From: Alphaproteobacteria bacterium
GTDB taxonomy: Bacteria > Pseudomonadota > Alphaproteobacteria > Micropepsales > Micropepsaceae
Reading direction: 5' to 3'
Length of the DNA stretch: 10,743 nucleotides
NCBI GenBank assembly: GCA_028869725.1
Contig: JAGWRJ010000313.1
Span: 1-10,743, forward strand
Under the pieces are notes generated by a model. That model saw nothing but the letters and a program-made list of their open reading frames with translations. It did not search any database and was not told the origin of the DNA. The translations under genes were made by a program, and so were the position numbers. The first letter of the stretch is position 1. Every line of letters starts with the position of its first letter. Below, piece by piece: positions 1-6,032 of the stretch.

Positions 1-288
1 AGCCGCCCACAGGAAAGGTTTCGCCTACCTCTTGGGTCGCCCTCGAATTTCACCAGTAAGACCATCTTCCTGCCGCCGGCCTCCACCAGATGTTGAGGCC
101 CGCCGGCGCCTTAAGATCGGCGCCGCGTCTCATTTGATCTGAATCAGAGGCACATCCCGTTTCCGTCCTACTACCTTGGCCAGAGCCGAAAGGCCGCGTT
201 GTGCCCGGGGCACTGAGCAGGAGGCCGTTGCAGACGCGGCGCGTTGGTAGAGGCAAAGCATGAGCTGGCGGATCGGAGCGGAACCATC

Positions 289-729
289 ATGAGCCTTGAG
301 GCAAGACATGTGGTGTGCCCGCACTGCGATGCGGTCAATCGCCTTCCAGCCGGAAGGCCCGCGCAGGCGGCCAAATGCGGCCGCTGCCATCAGGCGCTGT
401 TTACGGGCGCGCCACTCGAGGTCTCAGGTGCAGGTCTGCACAAGCACGTGCGGTCCAATCAGATTCCCGTCGTGGTCGATTTTTGGGCTCCCTGGTGCGG
501 GCCCTGTCGCATGATGGCCCCGGCCTATGCCCAAGCCGCCCGCGAGCTGGAGCCCCAGATCAGGTTCCTCAAGCTGAACACCGAAGAGGATCAGGCGGTC
601 GCACAGCAGTTCAATATCCGTTCAATTCCGACTCTGATCCTGTTCCGCAACGGCGAGGTCGCCGCACGCATGAGCGGAGCCCTGGATGGTCCGTCTCTGC
701 GCCAGTGGATCGCGTCGCACGCAGCCTGA
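289..729 (+). CDS. trxC: Thioredoxin 2 (zinc-binding thioredoxin)
   Basis: A cytoplasmic thiol-disulfide reductant of the TrxC family, which reduces disulfides in target proteins and is usually linked to oxidative-stress defence. Seen in the 146-residue protein: an N-terminal zinc-ribbon with two CxxC pairs (Cys10/Cys13 and Cys30/Cys33), then a thioredoxin fold with active site WCGPC at residues 69-73 and the cis-proline (SIPT, Pro114). E. coli TrxC is about 139 residues, so this is full length. I chose ATG 289 because GGAG lies ten bases upstream and the protein then begins just before the zinc ribbon. An upstream in-frame TTG at 244 would add 15 residues with no family resemblance. The gene stands alone on the plus strand and converges on the toxin gene to its right. 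No OxyR site could be recognised upstream. Identification is firm. Confidence 0.95.
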   Translation: MSLEARHVVCPHCDAVNRLPAGRPAQAAKCGRCHQALFTGAPLEVSGAGLHKHVRSNQIPVVVDFWAPWCGPCRMMAPAYAQAARELEPQIRFLKLNTEEDQAVAQQFNIRSIPTLILFRNGEVAARMSGALDGPSLRQWIASHAA

Positions 730-759
730 CGCACGAAGACGCCAACGGCCCACCTGAGC

Positions 760-778
760 CGCTGGCATGCCACCAGCG
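760..778. other. Small hairpin between convergent trxC and vapC genes
   Basis: A 6-bp perfect stem (CGCTGG at 760-765, CCAGCG at 773-778) with a 7-nt loop sits 30 nt after the trxC stop, in the 114-nt gap between two convergent genes. There is no T-tract on either strand, so it is not a classical intrinsic terminator. It may help end or stabilise the trxC transcript. That role is inferred from position only. Confidence 0.3.
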
Positions 779-843
779 CCCGGACCTCGTTGCCCAGAAG
801 GCGAGCTATATCGTTGGCCACCGGGGGACCACGGGCGTATCGA

Positions 844-1275
844 TCAGCCGATAAGCTCGATGTGCGCCCTGCCTCCATGGACAGCATCGACAACAAGCCG
901 GCGATCAAATGTGACGAGTCGAGCTTGATGGAAGGCGGCTGGGGCGAGCAGATAGGTGTCGGTGATCTGGCCACAATCCAACACCCGACTGCCGTCGACG
1001 AGCTTGGTGTCCAAAATACCGATATCGTCATACCAGAACTGATGACCGGGATGCGCGCACAGCGCCCGCACGTAGGGCATGATCGCCGCAGGGGTTCCGC
1101 GGGAATTGGGGTAGCGCGGATTGCCAAGAATGCGGGGCACCGCCGTCTGCGTGAGTGGACAGGTTGCCCAAGCCAGGTGCCCGACCTGCGCGAACCAGCG
1201 ATGTGCGCGCTCGTGATGGACATGGTCAGGATCCAGCAGCGCGATGAGGACATTGACGTCCAAAAGATAGGTCAA
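844..1275 (-). CDS. vapC: PIN-domain ribonuclease toxin, VapC family
   Basis: Toxin half of a type II toxin-antitoxin pair. PIN-domain VapC proteins are Mg-dependent RNases that cut tRNA or rRNA when the antitoxin is lost. The 143-residue protein has the PIN fold signature: LLDVNVLIALLD at the N-terminus with Asp6 as first metal ligand, a mid-protein helix with CPLTQTAV (residues 40-46), and the C-terminal acidic patch TDTYLL (Asp106) and TFDRRL (Asp124). In many relatives the position of Gln43 is an acidic Glu; whether this weakens catalysis is not known. The start is TTG, overlapping the antitoxin stop as TTGA (4-nt overlap), so translation is probably coupled. No ATG gives a better N-terminus, since MTYLLDVN is the usual family start. 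Identification as a PIN toxin is firm; activity is inferred. Confidence 0.9.
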   Translation of the reverse strand: MTYLLDVNVLIALLDPDHVHHERAHRWFAQVGHLAWATCPLTQTAVPRILGNPRYPNSRGTPAAIMPYVRALCAHPGHQFWYDDIGILDTKLVDGSRVLDCGQITDTYLLAPAAFHQARLVTFDRRLVVDAVHGGRAHIELIG

Positions 1276-1502
1276 GACAGATCGTCCCGCAGCTTCCGCA
1301 CGTCATCCGCGGTTACAGGACGTCCCGTGGGACTAGGCGGCAGCAGGGTGAGGCCATTACGGGTCTGGGCAGGGATCGCGGACGGAGCAAGCCCGCGTCG
1401 CGCGAGATCCGATATGACCTCGCCCAGGCTGCAGTGCTGTTGCTCGGCGCGGGCCTTTGCGGCCGCCAGTACATCGTCGTCGAGAGAAAGGGTCGTCCTC
1501 AT
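1272..1502 (-). CDS. vapB: Ribbon-helix-helix antitoxin of the VapC toxin
   Basis: A 76-residue antitoxin that should bind and silence the adjacent PIN toxin and repress its own promoter. Residues 1-38 match a ribbon-helix-helix DNA-binding domain: the strand MRTTLSLDDDVL followed by two helices ending in ISDLARRGL. The C-terminal part, with VTADDVRKLRDDL, is the expected toxin-binding tail. I chose ATG 1502 because RTTLSLDDD is the canonical beginning of this family; seven further in-frame upstream codons have no family match. No Shine-Dalgarno sequence precedes this ATG, and a promoter is placed so that transcription would begin at or next to it (see the promoter entry). The stop overlaps the toxin start by 4 nt. 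The family call is firm; assignment to the VapB group rather than another RHH group is by toxin partner. Confidence 0.88.
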   Translation of the reverse strand: MRTTLSLDDDVLAAAKARAEQQHCSLGEVISDLARRGLAPSAIPAQTRNGLTLLPPSPTGRPVTADDVRKLRDDLS

Positions 1503-1537
1503 GTATCTAGCATCACGCATCACGCATCAAATGTCAA
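1503..1537 (-). promoter_or_regulatory. Candidate promoter of the toxin-antitoxin pair, with 7-bp repeats in the spacer
   Basis: On the minus strand a perfect -35 hexamer TTGACA (1537-1532) is followed after 17 nt by GATGCT (1514-1509), a weak -10 hexamer (3 of 6 matches). Transcription would then start about 7 nt further on, at the antitoxin ATG itself, implying a leaderless mRNA; this agrees with the absence of a Shine-Dalgarno sequence. The spacer is built of GATGCGT repeated twice plus a third GATGC that forms the -10 region, so the units recur every 7 bp. These repeats are plausible binding sites for the ribbon-helix-helix antitoxin (autoregulation). Hexamers and repeats are seen directly; start site and operator role are inferred. 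Confidence 0.5.
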
Positions 1538-1538
1538 G

Positions 1539-1564
1539 AGCTACTCCGGAAAGCTACTCCGGAA
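1539..1564. repeat. 13-bp perfect tandem repeat upstream of the toxin-antitoxin promoter
   Basis: The unit agctactccggaa occurs twice back to back (1539-1551 and 1552-1564), immediately upstream of the antitoxin -35 box. Each unit contains the palindrome TCCGGA. It could be an operator or simply a recent small duplication. Nothing else in the window carries this unit as far as I can see. Confidence 0.8.
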
Positions 1565-1581
1565 AGATCCATGCGCTGCTC

Positions 1582-1621
1582 ACGTTCGCTGAGCCTGGCA
1601 AATGGCGCCGCTCGCGAACGT
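1582..1621. repeat. Long imperfect inverted repeat (12-bp stem)
   Basis: The arms ACGTTCGC (1582-1589) and GCGAACGT (1614-1621) pair perfectly. After a single bulged T the stem continues as GAGC (1591-1594) with GCTC (1610-1613), leaving a 15-nt loop. It lies in the 259-nt gap between the toxin-antitoxin promoter and the P460 stop, about 160 nt beyond that stop. No T-tract follows on either strand. It may mark the end of the glxA-P460 transcript or a site for a DNA-binding protein. Apart from this hairpin and the 13-bp repeat I see nothing else in the gap. Confidence 0.55.
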
Positions 1622-1782
1622 ATTCCCCGGCGCCAGCTTGTAAGGCAGGCATCCGAACCGCCTCAGCAGAACGACGGGAACGCGCGCAGCGCACCGCGGC
1701 GGCTTGGCTCACGAGGCCATCAACCGGCTACCGCTCGACACGCCTCGCAAGGCCCGTCCGTCCGAAACCCGGCGGCCAGCGG

Positions 1783-2385
1783 TCAGTCGCGGGCCGCCTT
1801 TGCGAGATACGCGGGGGCAAGTGTTCGAAATTTCCGCGCCCAGGGCAGAAGCGTCGGATAAAACTGCACGAAGGTCGTATCCACGGCCCCATGCGCCGTG
1901 TGACACGCATAGCAGGGCCTTGCCTGGGAGATCGCCGCGGCAGGCTTGTGAGCGTCGCCAAAGGCGTAGAACGCCCATCCGCCGCGGCCGGCATCCTTCA
2001 CATGCGCCTCTACACCCATCAAGTCTGCGGTCTGGATCTGCCCGTGCTTGAGAATGGACCGGTTGGTTGCGCCGCGACGGTTCTCGAGTACCAGCACGGT
2101 CTTGTCGGGCCAAGTGCCGGTTCTCAGAAAGGCCTGATAGGCCGCGCGTTGCACAAACACGTTGTTGAACATGTGCGGGGCGGAGGTTGAGCTTTTGGCG
2201 CTATAGCTCATATCCAGTCCTGAACTCAGAAACACCCATTGGCGGTAACCAGACGGAAAGATGAGACGACCGCTGTCATCGTAGCGTGGCGCCGGATGAG
2301 TCCCCGTCATTTTGGCGGCGCCCGTCAATCCGCCCAATGCAACCAGGGCAAGGGCGCCAACGGCAAAAGCGCGTAGTGTTCTCAT
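1783..2385 (-). CDS. Exported cytochrome P460-family haem c protein
   Basis: A 200-residue protein with a typical Sec signal peptide (MRTLRAF, then a hydrophobic run to about residue 23), so periplasmic. One haem c attachment motif, CYACH, lies near the C-terminus (Cys158, Cys161, His162), followed by TAHGAVDTTFVQFYPTL, as is typical of the P460 fold. Upstream, FNNVFV and LRTGTWPDKTVLVLE (about residues 73-101) match the family's beta-strand core. Known members oxidise hydroxylamine or bind NO; related cytochromes c'-beta only bind gases. I cannot place the haem-crosslinking lysine with certainty, so I do not assign a reaction. Translation starts 9 nt after the stop of the regulator gene, with AGGA overlapping that stop, so the two genes are almost certainly co-transcribed. 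Haem maturation needs the Ccm system, which is not in the window. Confidence 0.85.
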   Translation of the reverse strand: MRTLRAFAVGALALVALGGLTGAAKMTGTHPAPRYDDSGRLIFPSGYRQWVFLSSGLDMSYSAKSSTSAPHMFNNVFVQRAAYQAFLRTGTWPDKTVLVLENRRGATNRSILKHGQIQTADLMGVEAHVKDAGRGGWAFYAFGDAHKPAAAISQARPCYACHTAHGAVDTTFVQFYPTLLPWARKFRTLAPAYLAKAARD

Positions 2386-2394
2386 GACTGCATC

Positions 2395-3396
2395 CTATGG
2401 TTCGCTAGAGCCAAAGCGGCTGTGCCACCGGCTCGGTGTGATGCCGAAGCGGCGCTCAAATGCGCGGCGAAACACATCGTCGCTAGCGAAACCGCAGGCG
2501 TGCGCGATGCGCGACAGCCTTCGTTCACCGCGCATCATGCGCGTTCGCGCCTCGTCCAGCCGCAGCCCTTCGAGATAGGCGGCCGGTGTTTCACCGAAGG
2601 TGGATTTGAACCGGCGCGTGAATTGCCGGCTCGACAGCCCCGTCTTTGCGGCCATCTCCTCCACGCTCCAGGTCTGCGAAAGATCAGATAATAGCGTTGT
2701 GACAAGCTCGGCAAAGCGGTCGGTTGCGCGGGTCTGGAATTTCAGCGGCTCGGAATATTGCAGCTGGCCGCCATCGCGCTTCATGTGGACGACGAGCTGA
2801 CGCGCAGTGGAAAGCGCGAGCGCTGGCCCCAAGTCCTCCTCGACCAGATGTAGCGCCAGATCGATGCCAGCCGTCATACCGGCCGAGGTATAAAACCGGC
2901 CGTCCTTCACGAAGATCGCATCGGGCGTGATCTTCACCTTGGGAAATCGGCGCGCTGCATGGGCCGCATGGAACCAATGGGTCGCGGCACGCCGGCCGTC
3001 GAGCAATCCACTCGCCGCAAGTCCATAAAGACCCGTGCACACCGAGGCGATGCGGCGCGTACCCGCCCGTGTGCGCAGCCAGCTCGCCACCGCACCGTTG
3101 GTGTCGGGTTCGCGCAGGCCCGGCCCGCCCGGCACCACGATGGTGTCGAATGCGGGAGCATCCATCAGCGTCGCATCCGGCACCAGACGCAGACCTGATT
3201 CGGCGCGAAACGGCTGCGCCGATAGCCCAATTACGCAGGTCTCATACCGATCGGAGCGCGTACGCCAGTCATTGCCGCCCGCGACATAGAACGTGTCCAG
3301 CACGCCGGTGAGATCAAGCGCCGCGACACCGTCAAACCCGATCAGACCGATACGTCTGGGGGCGGTGTTCGAGCTGCGCGCGGTCGGGATGGACAT
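2395..3396 (-). CDS. GlxA-family transcriptional regulator (DJ-1/PfpI domain plus AraC HTH)
   Basis: A 333-residue regulator with two domains. Residues about 14-200 form a DJ-1/PfpI-like glutamine-amidotransferase fold, with VVPGGPG (87-93) and the nucleophile-elbow cysteine in SVCTG (Cys120). Residues about 235-325 form an AraC/XylS DNA-binding domain with two helix-turn-helix units (around 244-265 and 293-317, the second with IAHACGFASDDVFRRAF). In characterised relatives the DJ-1 part senses a ligand and is not known to be an enzyme. I chose ATG 3396, preceded by GAGG eleven bases upstream; the frame stays open 36 codons further but that part has no family match. The only gene behind it in the same unit is the P460 cytochrome, so this protein probably controls that gene and itself. 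The ligand is unknown. Confidence 0.88.
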   Translation of the reverse strand: MSIPTARSSNTAPRRIGLIGFDGVAALDLTGVLDTFYVAGGNDWRTRSDRYETCVIGLSAQPFRAESGLRLVPDATLMDAPAFDTIVVPGGPGLREPDTNGAVASWLRTRAGTRRIASVCTGLYGLAASGLLDGRRAATHWFHAAHAARRFPKVKITPDAIFVKDGRFYTSAGMTAGIDLALHLVEEDLGPALALSTARQLVVHMKRDGGQLQYSEPLKFQTRATDRFAELVTTLLSDLSQTWSVEEMAAKTGLSSRQFTRRFKSTFGETPAAYLEGLRLDEARTRMMRGERRLSRIAHACGFASDDVFRRAFERRFGITPSRWHSRFGSSEP

Positions 3397-3643
3397 GCGC
3401 GTTGATACCTCACAGATGTTCTGTCCCTTATGACATAGTTCCGACGATTTCGGACAATCTGAGCGGACGAGTTTGAGCCGACCAAAGGGTCCGGTTCCCG
3501 ACACAAGGTGGCTACGCGGAAAACAAGTTCGCCGTCATAGGACACCGCAGATGCGGCCGCTGCGCCCATGCGTGGCAAGGCTGCCCGACGCGGTCACAGG
3601 AGAGAGCAAGGCTCCGGCGGGCGGGGAATAAACCGGACCAGTC
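3397..3643. other. Intergenic region between apt and the glxA-type regulator
   Basis: These 247 nt hold no convincing gene. They should contain the regulator's promoter and the 3' end of the mtnP-apt transcript. A short inverted repeat, TCCGA-CGATT-TCGGA (3440-3454), lies about 45 nt upstream of the regulator start and could be an operator, but the arms are only 5 bp. No clear sigma-70 promoter and no terminator with a T-tract was found. Confidence 0.4.
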
Positions 3644-4171
3644 TCAATGGCCCTCAAAGGCCACCAACGCCGAGACATCCTTGCCAAGAGCGCGGATCTT
3701 GTCGGCCCCGCCCAACTCGGGCAGATCGATGACAAAGGCACAGCCCACGACATGGGCCCCGGCCCGCTCAAGCAGCTTGATGGCGGCAAAGGCTGTGCCG
3801 CCGGTCGCGATCAAATCGTCCACAACGATGACCTTTTCGCCCTTCTTGACGGCATCGGCATGGATCTCGACGCGGTCTTTGCCGTATTCGAGATCGTAAT
3901 CCTCTCCGATCACCGTGTGCGGCAGCTTGCCTTTCTTGCGCACAGGCACAAAGCCCACGGACAACTGATGGGCAACCGCGCCACCCAGAATGAACCCGCG
4001 CGCTTCAATGCCCGCAACCGCATCGATCTTGACGCCGGCATAAGGCTGAACAAGCGCATCGACCGCAGCGCGAAAGGCCCGCGGATTACCGAGAAGCGTC
4101 GTGATGTCACGAAACATGATTCCCGGCTTGGGGTAATCAGGAATGGTGCGAATGGCACTTTTGAAATTCAT
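3644..4171 (-). CDS. apt: Adenine phosphoribosyltransferase
   Basis: Cytoplasmic purine-salvage enzyme: adenine plus PRPP gives AMP and pyrophosphate. The 175-residue length is typical. Seen motifs: PDYPKPGIMFRDIT at residues 11-24, diagnostic of bacterial APRT; AGIEARGF (53-60); RKKGKLP (78-84); and the PRPP-binding loop VIVVDDLIATGGT (114-126). The ATG at 4171 has AAGGA seven to eight bases upstream. It lies 36 nt downstream of the mtnP stop, and the pair makes chemical sense: mtnP releases adenine from methylthioadenosine and apt returns it to the nucleotide pool. Co-transcription from mtnP is likely. Identification is firm. Confidence 0.97.
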   Translation of the reverse strand: MNFKSAIRTIPDYPKPGIMFRDITTLLGNPRAFRAAVDALVQPYAGVKIDAVAGIEARGFILGGAVAHQLSVGFVPVRKKGKLPHTVIGEDYDLEYGKDRVEIHADAVKKGEKVIVVDDLIATGGTAFAAIKLLERAGAHVVGCAFVIDLPELGGADKIRALGKDVSALVAFEGH

Positions 4172-4207
4172 CGTTCAATTCCTTTCGAGCAGACCTGTGC
4201 GCCCGAG

Positions 4208-5077
4208 CTACTTCAGCACCCTGCCTGCTACCGCATCGAGCTTGGCAAAGAGCGCCGCATCGCGCTTGTCCTTGTGGGTGATGATGGCGGTATCGAGCGC
4301 ATTGTCGATGCCAGGCGAGGGCGTACGCTTGGGGCCCAGCCGGGGAGCTACGTGGCGGACGAGATCGCGGGCGTGATCGGCATTGGAGGACAGCACCTTC
4401 ACCACCTGATCGACCGTGACATGCTCATGATCCTCATGCCAGCAGTCGAAATCGGTGACCATGGCGACCAGGCCATAGGGAAGCTCGGCCTCACGGGCAA
4501 GCTTGGCTTCGGGCATCGCCGTCATGCCGATCACCGAGCAGCCCCAGCTGCGGTAGAGGTTGCTCTCGGCCAGGGTCGAAAACTGCGGGCCCTCCATCGC
4601 CAGATAGGTGCCACCCACACTGTGCGGAATCTTCGCCTCGGCGCAGGCTTCGGCGAGAGCACGGGTCAGCTTGGGACAGACCGGATGGGCCAGCGAGACA
4701 TGGGCGACAAAGCCCGCACCGAAAAATGTCTTTTCCCGGTTGTGGGTGCGGTCGATGAACTGGTCGACCAGAACGAAGGTGCCAGGCGGCAGCTCTTCAC
4801 GGAATGAACCACAGGCCGACAGTGAAATCACATCGGTGACGCCAGCCCGCTTCAAGGCATCGATATTGGCGCGGTAATTGATCGTGGTCGGGGTCTGGAC
4901 ATGACCACGCCCGTGCCGCGGCAGGAACACCATGTCAACGCCATCGAGCGTGCCAAAGAGGAGTTCGTCAGAGGGTTCACCCCACGGACTGGGCACGCGT
5001 TCCCAGCGCGCATGCGCAAGGCCCTCAATGTCATAGACACCACTGCCGCCAATGATGCCAAGAACGGTTCTGCTCAT
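4208..5077 (-). CDS. mtnP: S-methyl-5'-thioadenosine phosphorylase
   Basis: Phosphorolysis of methylthioadenosine, the by-product of polyamine or homoserine-lactone synthesis, to adenine and 5-methylthioribose-1-phosphate. The protein has 289 residues, normal for the family. Motifs: GIIGGSG at 7-13 (phosphate binding), PRHGRGH at 53-59, NYRANI at 67-72, GTYLAMEGPQFST at 156-168, GMTAMPEAKLAREAE at 184-198, and DFDCWHED at 209-216 (purine-site aspartates of the MTA-specific type). The start is odd: the ATG at 5077 comes one base after the T-tract of a strong terminator-like hairpin, and no Shine-Dalgarno stands between. No in-frame start follows before the conserved GIIGGSG, so this start is hard to avoid. 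It forms a salvage unit with apt, 36 nt downstream. The enzyme call is firm; the mode of expression is open. Confidence 0.95.
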   Translation of the reverse strand: MSRTVLGIIGGSGVYDIEGLAHARWERVPSPWGEPSDELLFGTLDGVDMVFLPRHGRGHVQTPTTINYRANIDALKRAGVTDVISLSACGSFREELPPGTFVLVDQFIDRTHNREKTFFGAGFVAHVSLAHPVCPKLTRALAEACAEAKIPHSVGGTYLAMEGPQFSTLAESNLYRSWGCSVIGMTAMPEAKLAREAELPYGLVAMVTDFDCWHEDHEHVTVDQVVKVLSSNADHARDLVRHVAPRLGPKRTPSPGIDNALDTAIITHKDKRDAALFAKLDAVAGRVLK

Positions 5078-5078
5078 G

Positions 5079-5115
5079 AAAAAAGGCCCCGAAACCTCGT
5101 GGTTCGGGGCCTTTT
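5079..5115 (-). terminator. Strong intrinsic terminator-like hairpin after petC, abutting the mtnP start
   Basis: The arms 5081-5096 and 5101-5115 form a 15-bp stem (core GGCCCCGAA with TTCGGGGCC) with one bulged base and a 4-nt loop. On the minus strand the stem is followed by six T residues (5084-5079), the hallmark of Rho-independent termination of the petBC transcript. The other strand also ends in TTTT (5112-5115), so it could act in both directions. The minus-strand T-tract ends one base before the mtnP ATG. The hairpin therefore also lies where the mtnP leader and ribosome binding site should be. Confidence 0.85.
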
Positions 5116-5129
5116 AGCATGGAAACGGG

Positions 5130-5157
5130 GCCGCGCCAGATCTTCTGTCGGCGCGGC
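5130..5157 (-). other. Second inverted repeat in the petC 3' region
   Basis: GCCGCGCC (5130-5137) pairs perfectly with GGCGCGGC (5150-5157) across a 12-nt loop, 12 nt after the petC stop and before the terminator hairpin. No T-tract follows on the minus strand. It may protect the petBC mRNA from 3' exonucleases or support termination. That role is inferred. Confidence 0.55.
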
Positions 5158-5168
5158 AACCTGAAGGC

Positions 5169-6020
5169 TCAGTGCATGTCCTTCCAGATCCTCCGGTAGG
5201 ACAGATAAAGCAGACCCGAAAGCACCACGAGGAAGATCATGACCTCAAAACCGACGCGCTTGCGCTGGTCGAGCTTGGGCTCCGCACACCACATGAGGAA
5301 GGTGGCAACGTCATGGGCTTCCTGGTCCAGCGTCGCCTTGGTGCCGTCGGTATAGGTCACCGAGCCGTCGGTCAAAGGCGGTGGCATGGAGATGTTCCAG
5401 CCCGGAAACCACGGGTTGAAATACTTGCCCTCAACCACCTTGAAGCCTGGTGGCGGCTTCAGATGAAACCCCGTCACAATCGAATAGATCCGGGCCGGCC
5501 CGCCATCAAGCGCCTTGGCCAGAAGTGACATGTCCGGCGGCAGCGCCCCATTATTGGCCGTACGCGCCGCCTCCTCATTGGGAAAGGGCGGCGGGAAATG
5601 GTCGGCCGGGATGGCCGAACGCATCAGGGGCTGACCATTGGCGTCGGTAGTCTGACCCTTGCTGTTGGGACCGGCTGGTACCTGGTAGCTGGCAGCAATG
5701 GCCTTGACCTGCGCCGCCGTAAAGTCCGGTCCGCCAGGGTTACCGAGATCATGGAAGGCAACAAGGTTCATGCTGTGGCAGGCAGAACAGACTTCCTTAT
5801 AGACCTGGAAGCCGCGCTGCAGCGCCGCCTTGTTGTAGGTCCCGAACATGCCCTGGAAGGAGAACGAGACATCCTTCGGCGGCAGCGCCTCACCGACCGG
5901 AACCTTGGTCAGGTCAGGCTGCGCATCCTGCGCGGTGGCCGTCACAGAGGCCCCTGCCCACAGTGCGGCGATGACAAGACCCGCTCCCACTGCAAGTCCG
6001 AGGCGTTGAGCAATACGCAT
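5169..6020 (-). CDS. petC: Cytochrome c1 of the bc1 complex
   Basis: Periplasm-facing haem c subunit that takes electrons from the Rieske protein and passes them to soluble or membrane cytochrome c. From the chosen ATG the protein has 283 residues: a signal peptide to about residue 29, haem-binding CSACH at 78-82, the family's SMNLVAFHDLGN directly after, the axial methionine in ISMPPPL (Met212), and a C-terminal membrane anchor at about 258-274 followed by a positively charged tail. I chose ATG 6020 because AAGGAG sits eight bases upstream; a TTG two codons earlier lies too close to that site. AAGGAG overlaps the petB stop, and the gap to petB is 12 nt, so translation is coupled. All key residues are present. 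The gene looks fully functional even though the local Rieske gene is not. Confidence 0.96.
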   Translation of the reverse strand: MRIAQRLGLAVGAGLVIAALWAGASVTATAQDAQPDLTKVPVGEALPPKDVSFSFQGMFGTYNKAALQRGFQVYKEVCSACHSMNLVAFHDLGNPGGPDFTAAQVKAIAASYQVPAGPNSKGQTTDANGQPLMRSAIPADHFPPPFPNEEAARTANNGALPPDMSLLAKALDGGPARIYSIVTGFHLKPPPGFKVVEGKYFNPWFPGWNISMPPPLTDGSVTYTDGTKATLDQEAHDVATFLMWCAEPKLDQRKRVGFEVMIFLVVLSGLLYLSYRRIWKDMH

Positions 6021-6032
6021 GCGCAAATCTCC

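Noticed and set aside
1..65. A possible gene start on the minus strand beginning MVLLVKFEGDPRG and leaving the window at the left edge
   Set aside because: Only about 20 codons are visible, the AGGA is too close to the ATG, and no family is recognisable.
75..103. Imperfect hairpin GGCCTC/GAGGCC upstream of trxC
   Set aside because: The stem is short with a mismatch, no T-tract follows, and such repeats are common in GC-rich DNA.
790..2190. Open frame of 466 codons on the plus strand
   Set aside because: It runs antisense through the PIN toxin, its antitoxin and the P460 gene, shows no domain, and is explained by GC-rich third-position bias.
3560..3643. Terminator for the mtnP-apt unit
   Set aside because: Only a weak bulged stem (TCCGG/CCGGA) is found and no T-tract follows on the minus strand.
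3647..4807. Open frame of 386 codons on the plus strand
   Set aside because: It is the antisense shadow of apt and mtnP, both of which have clear motifs.
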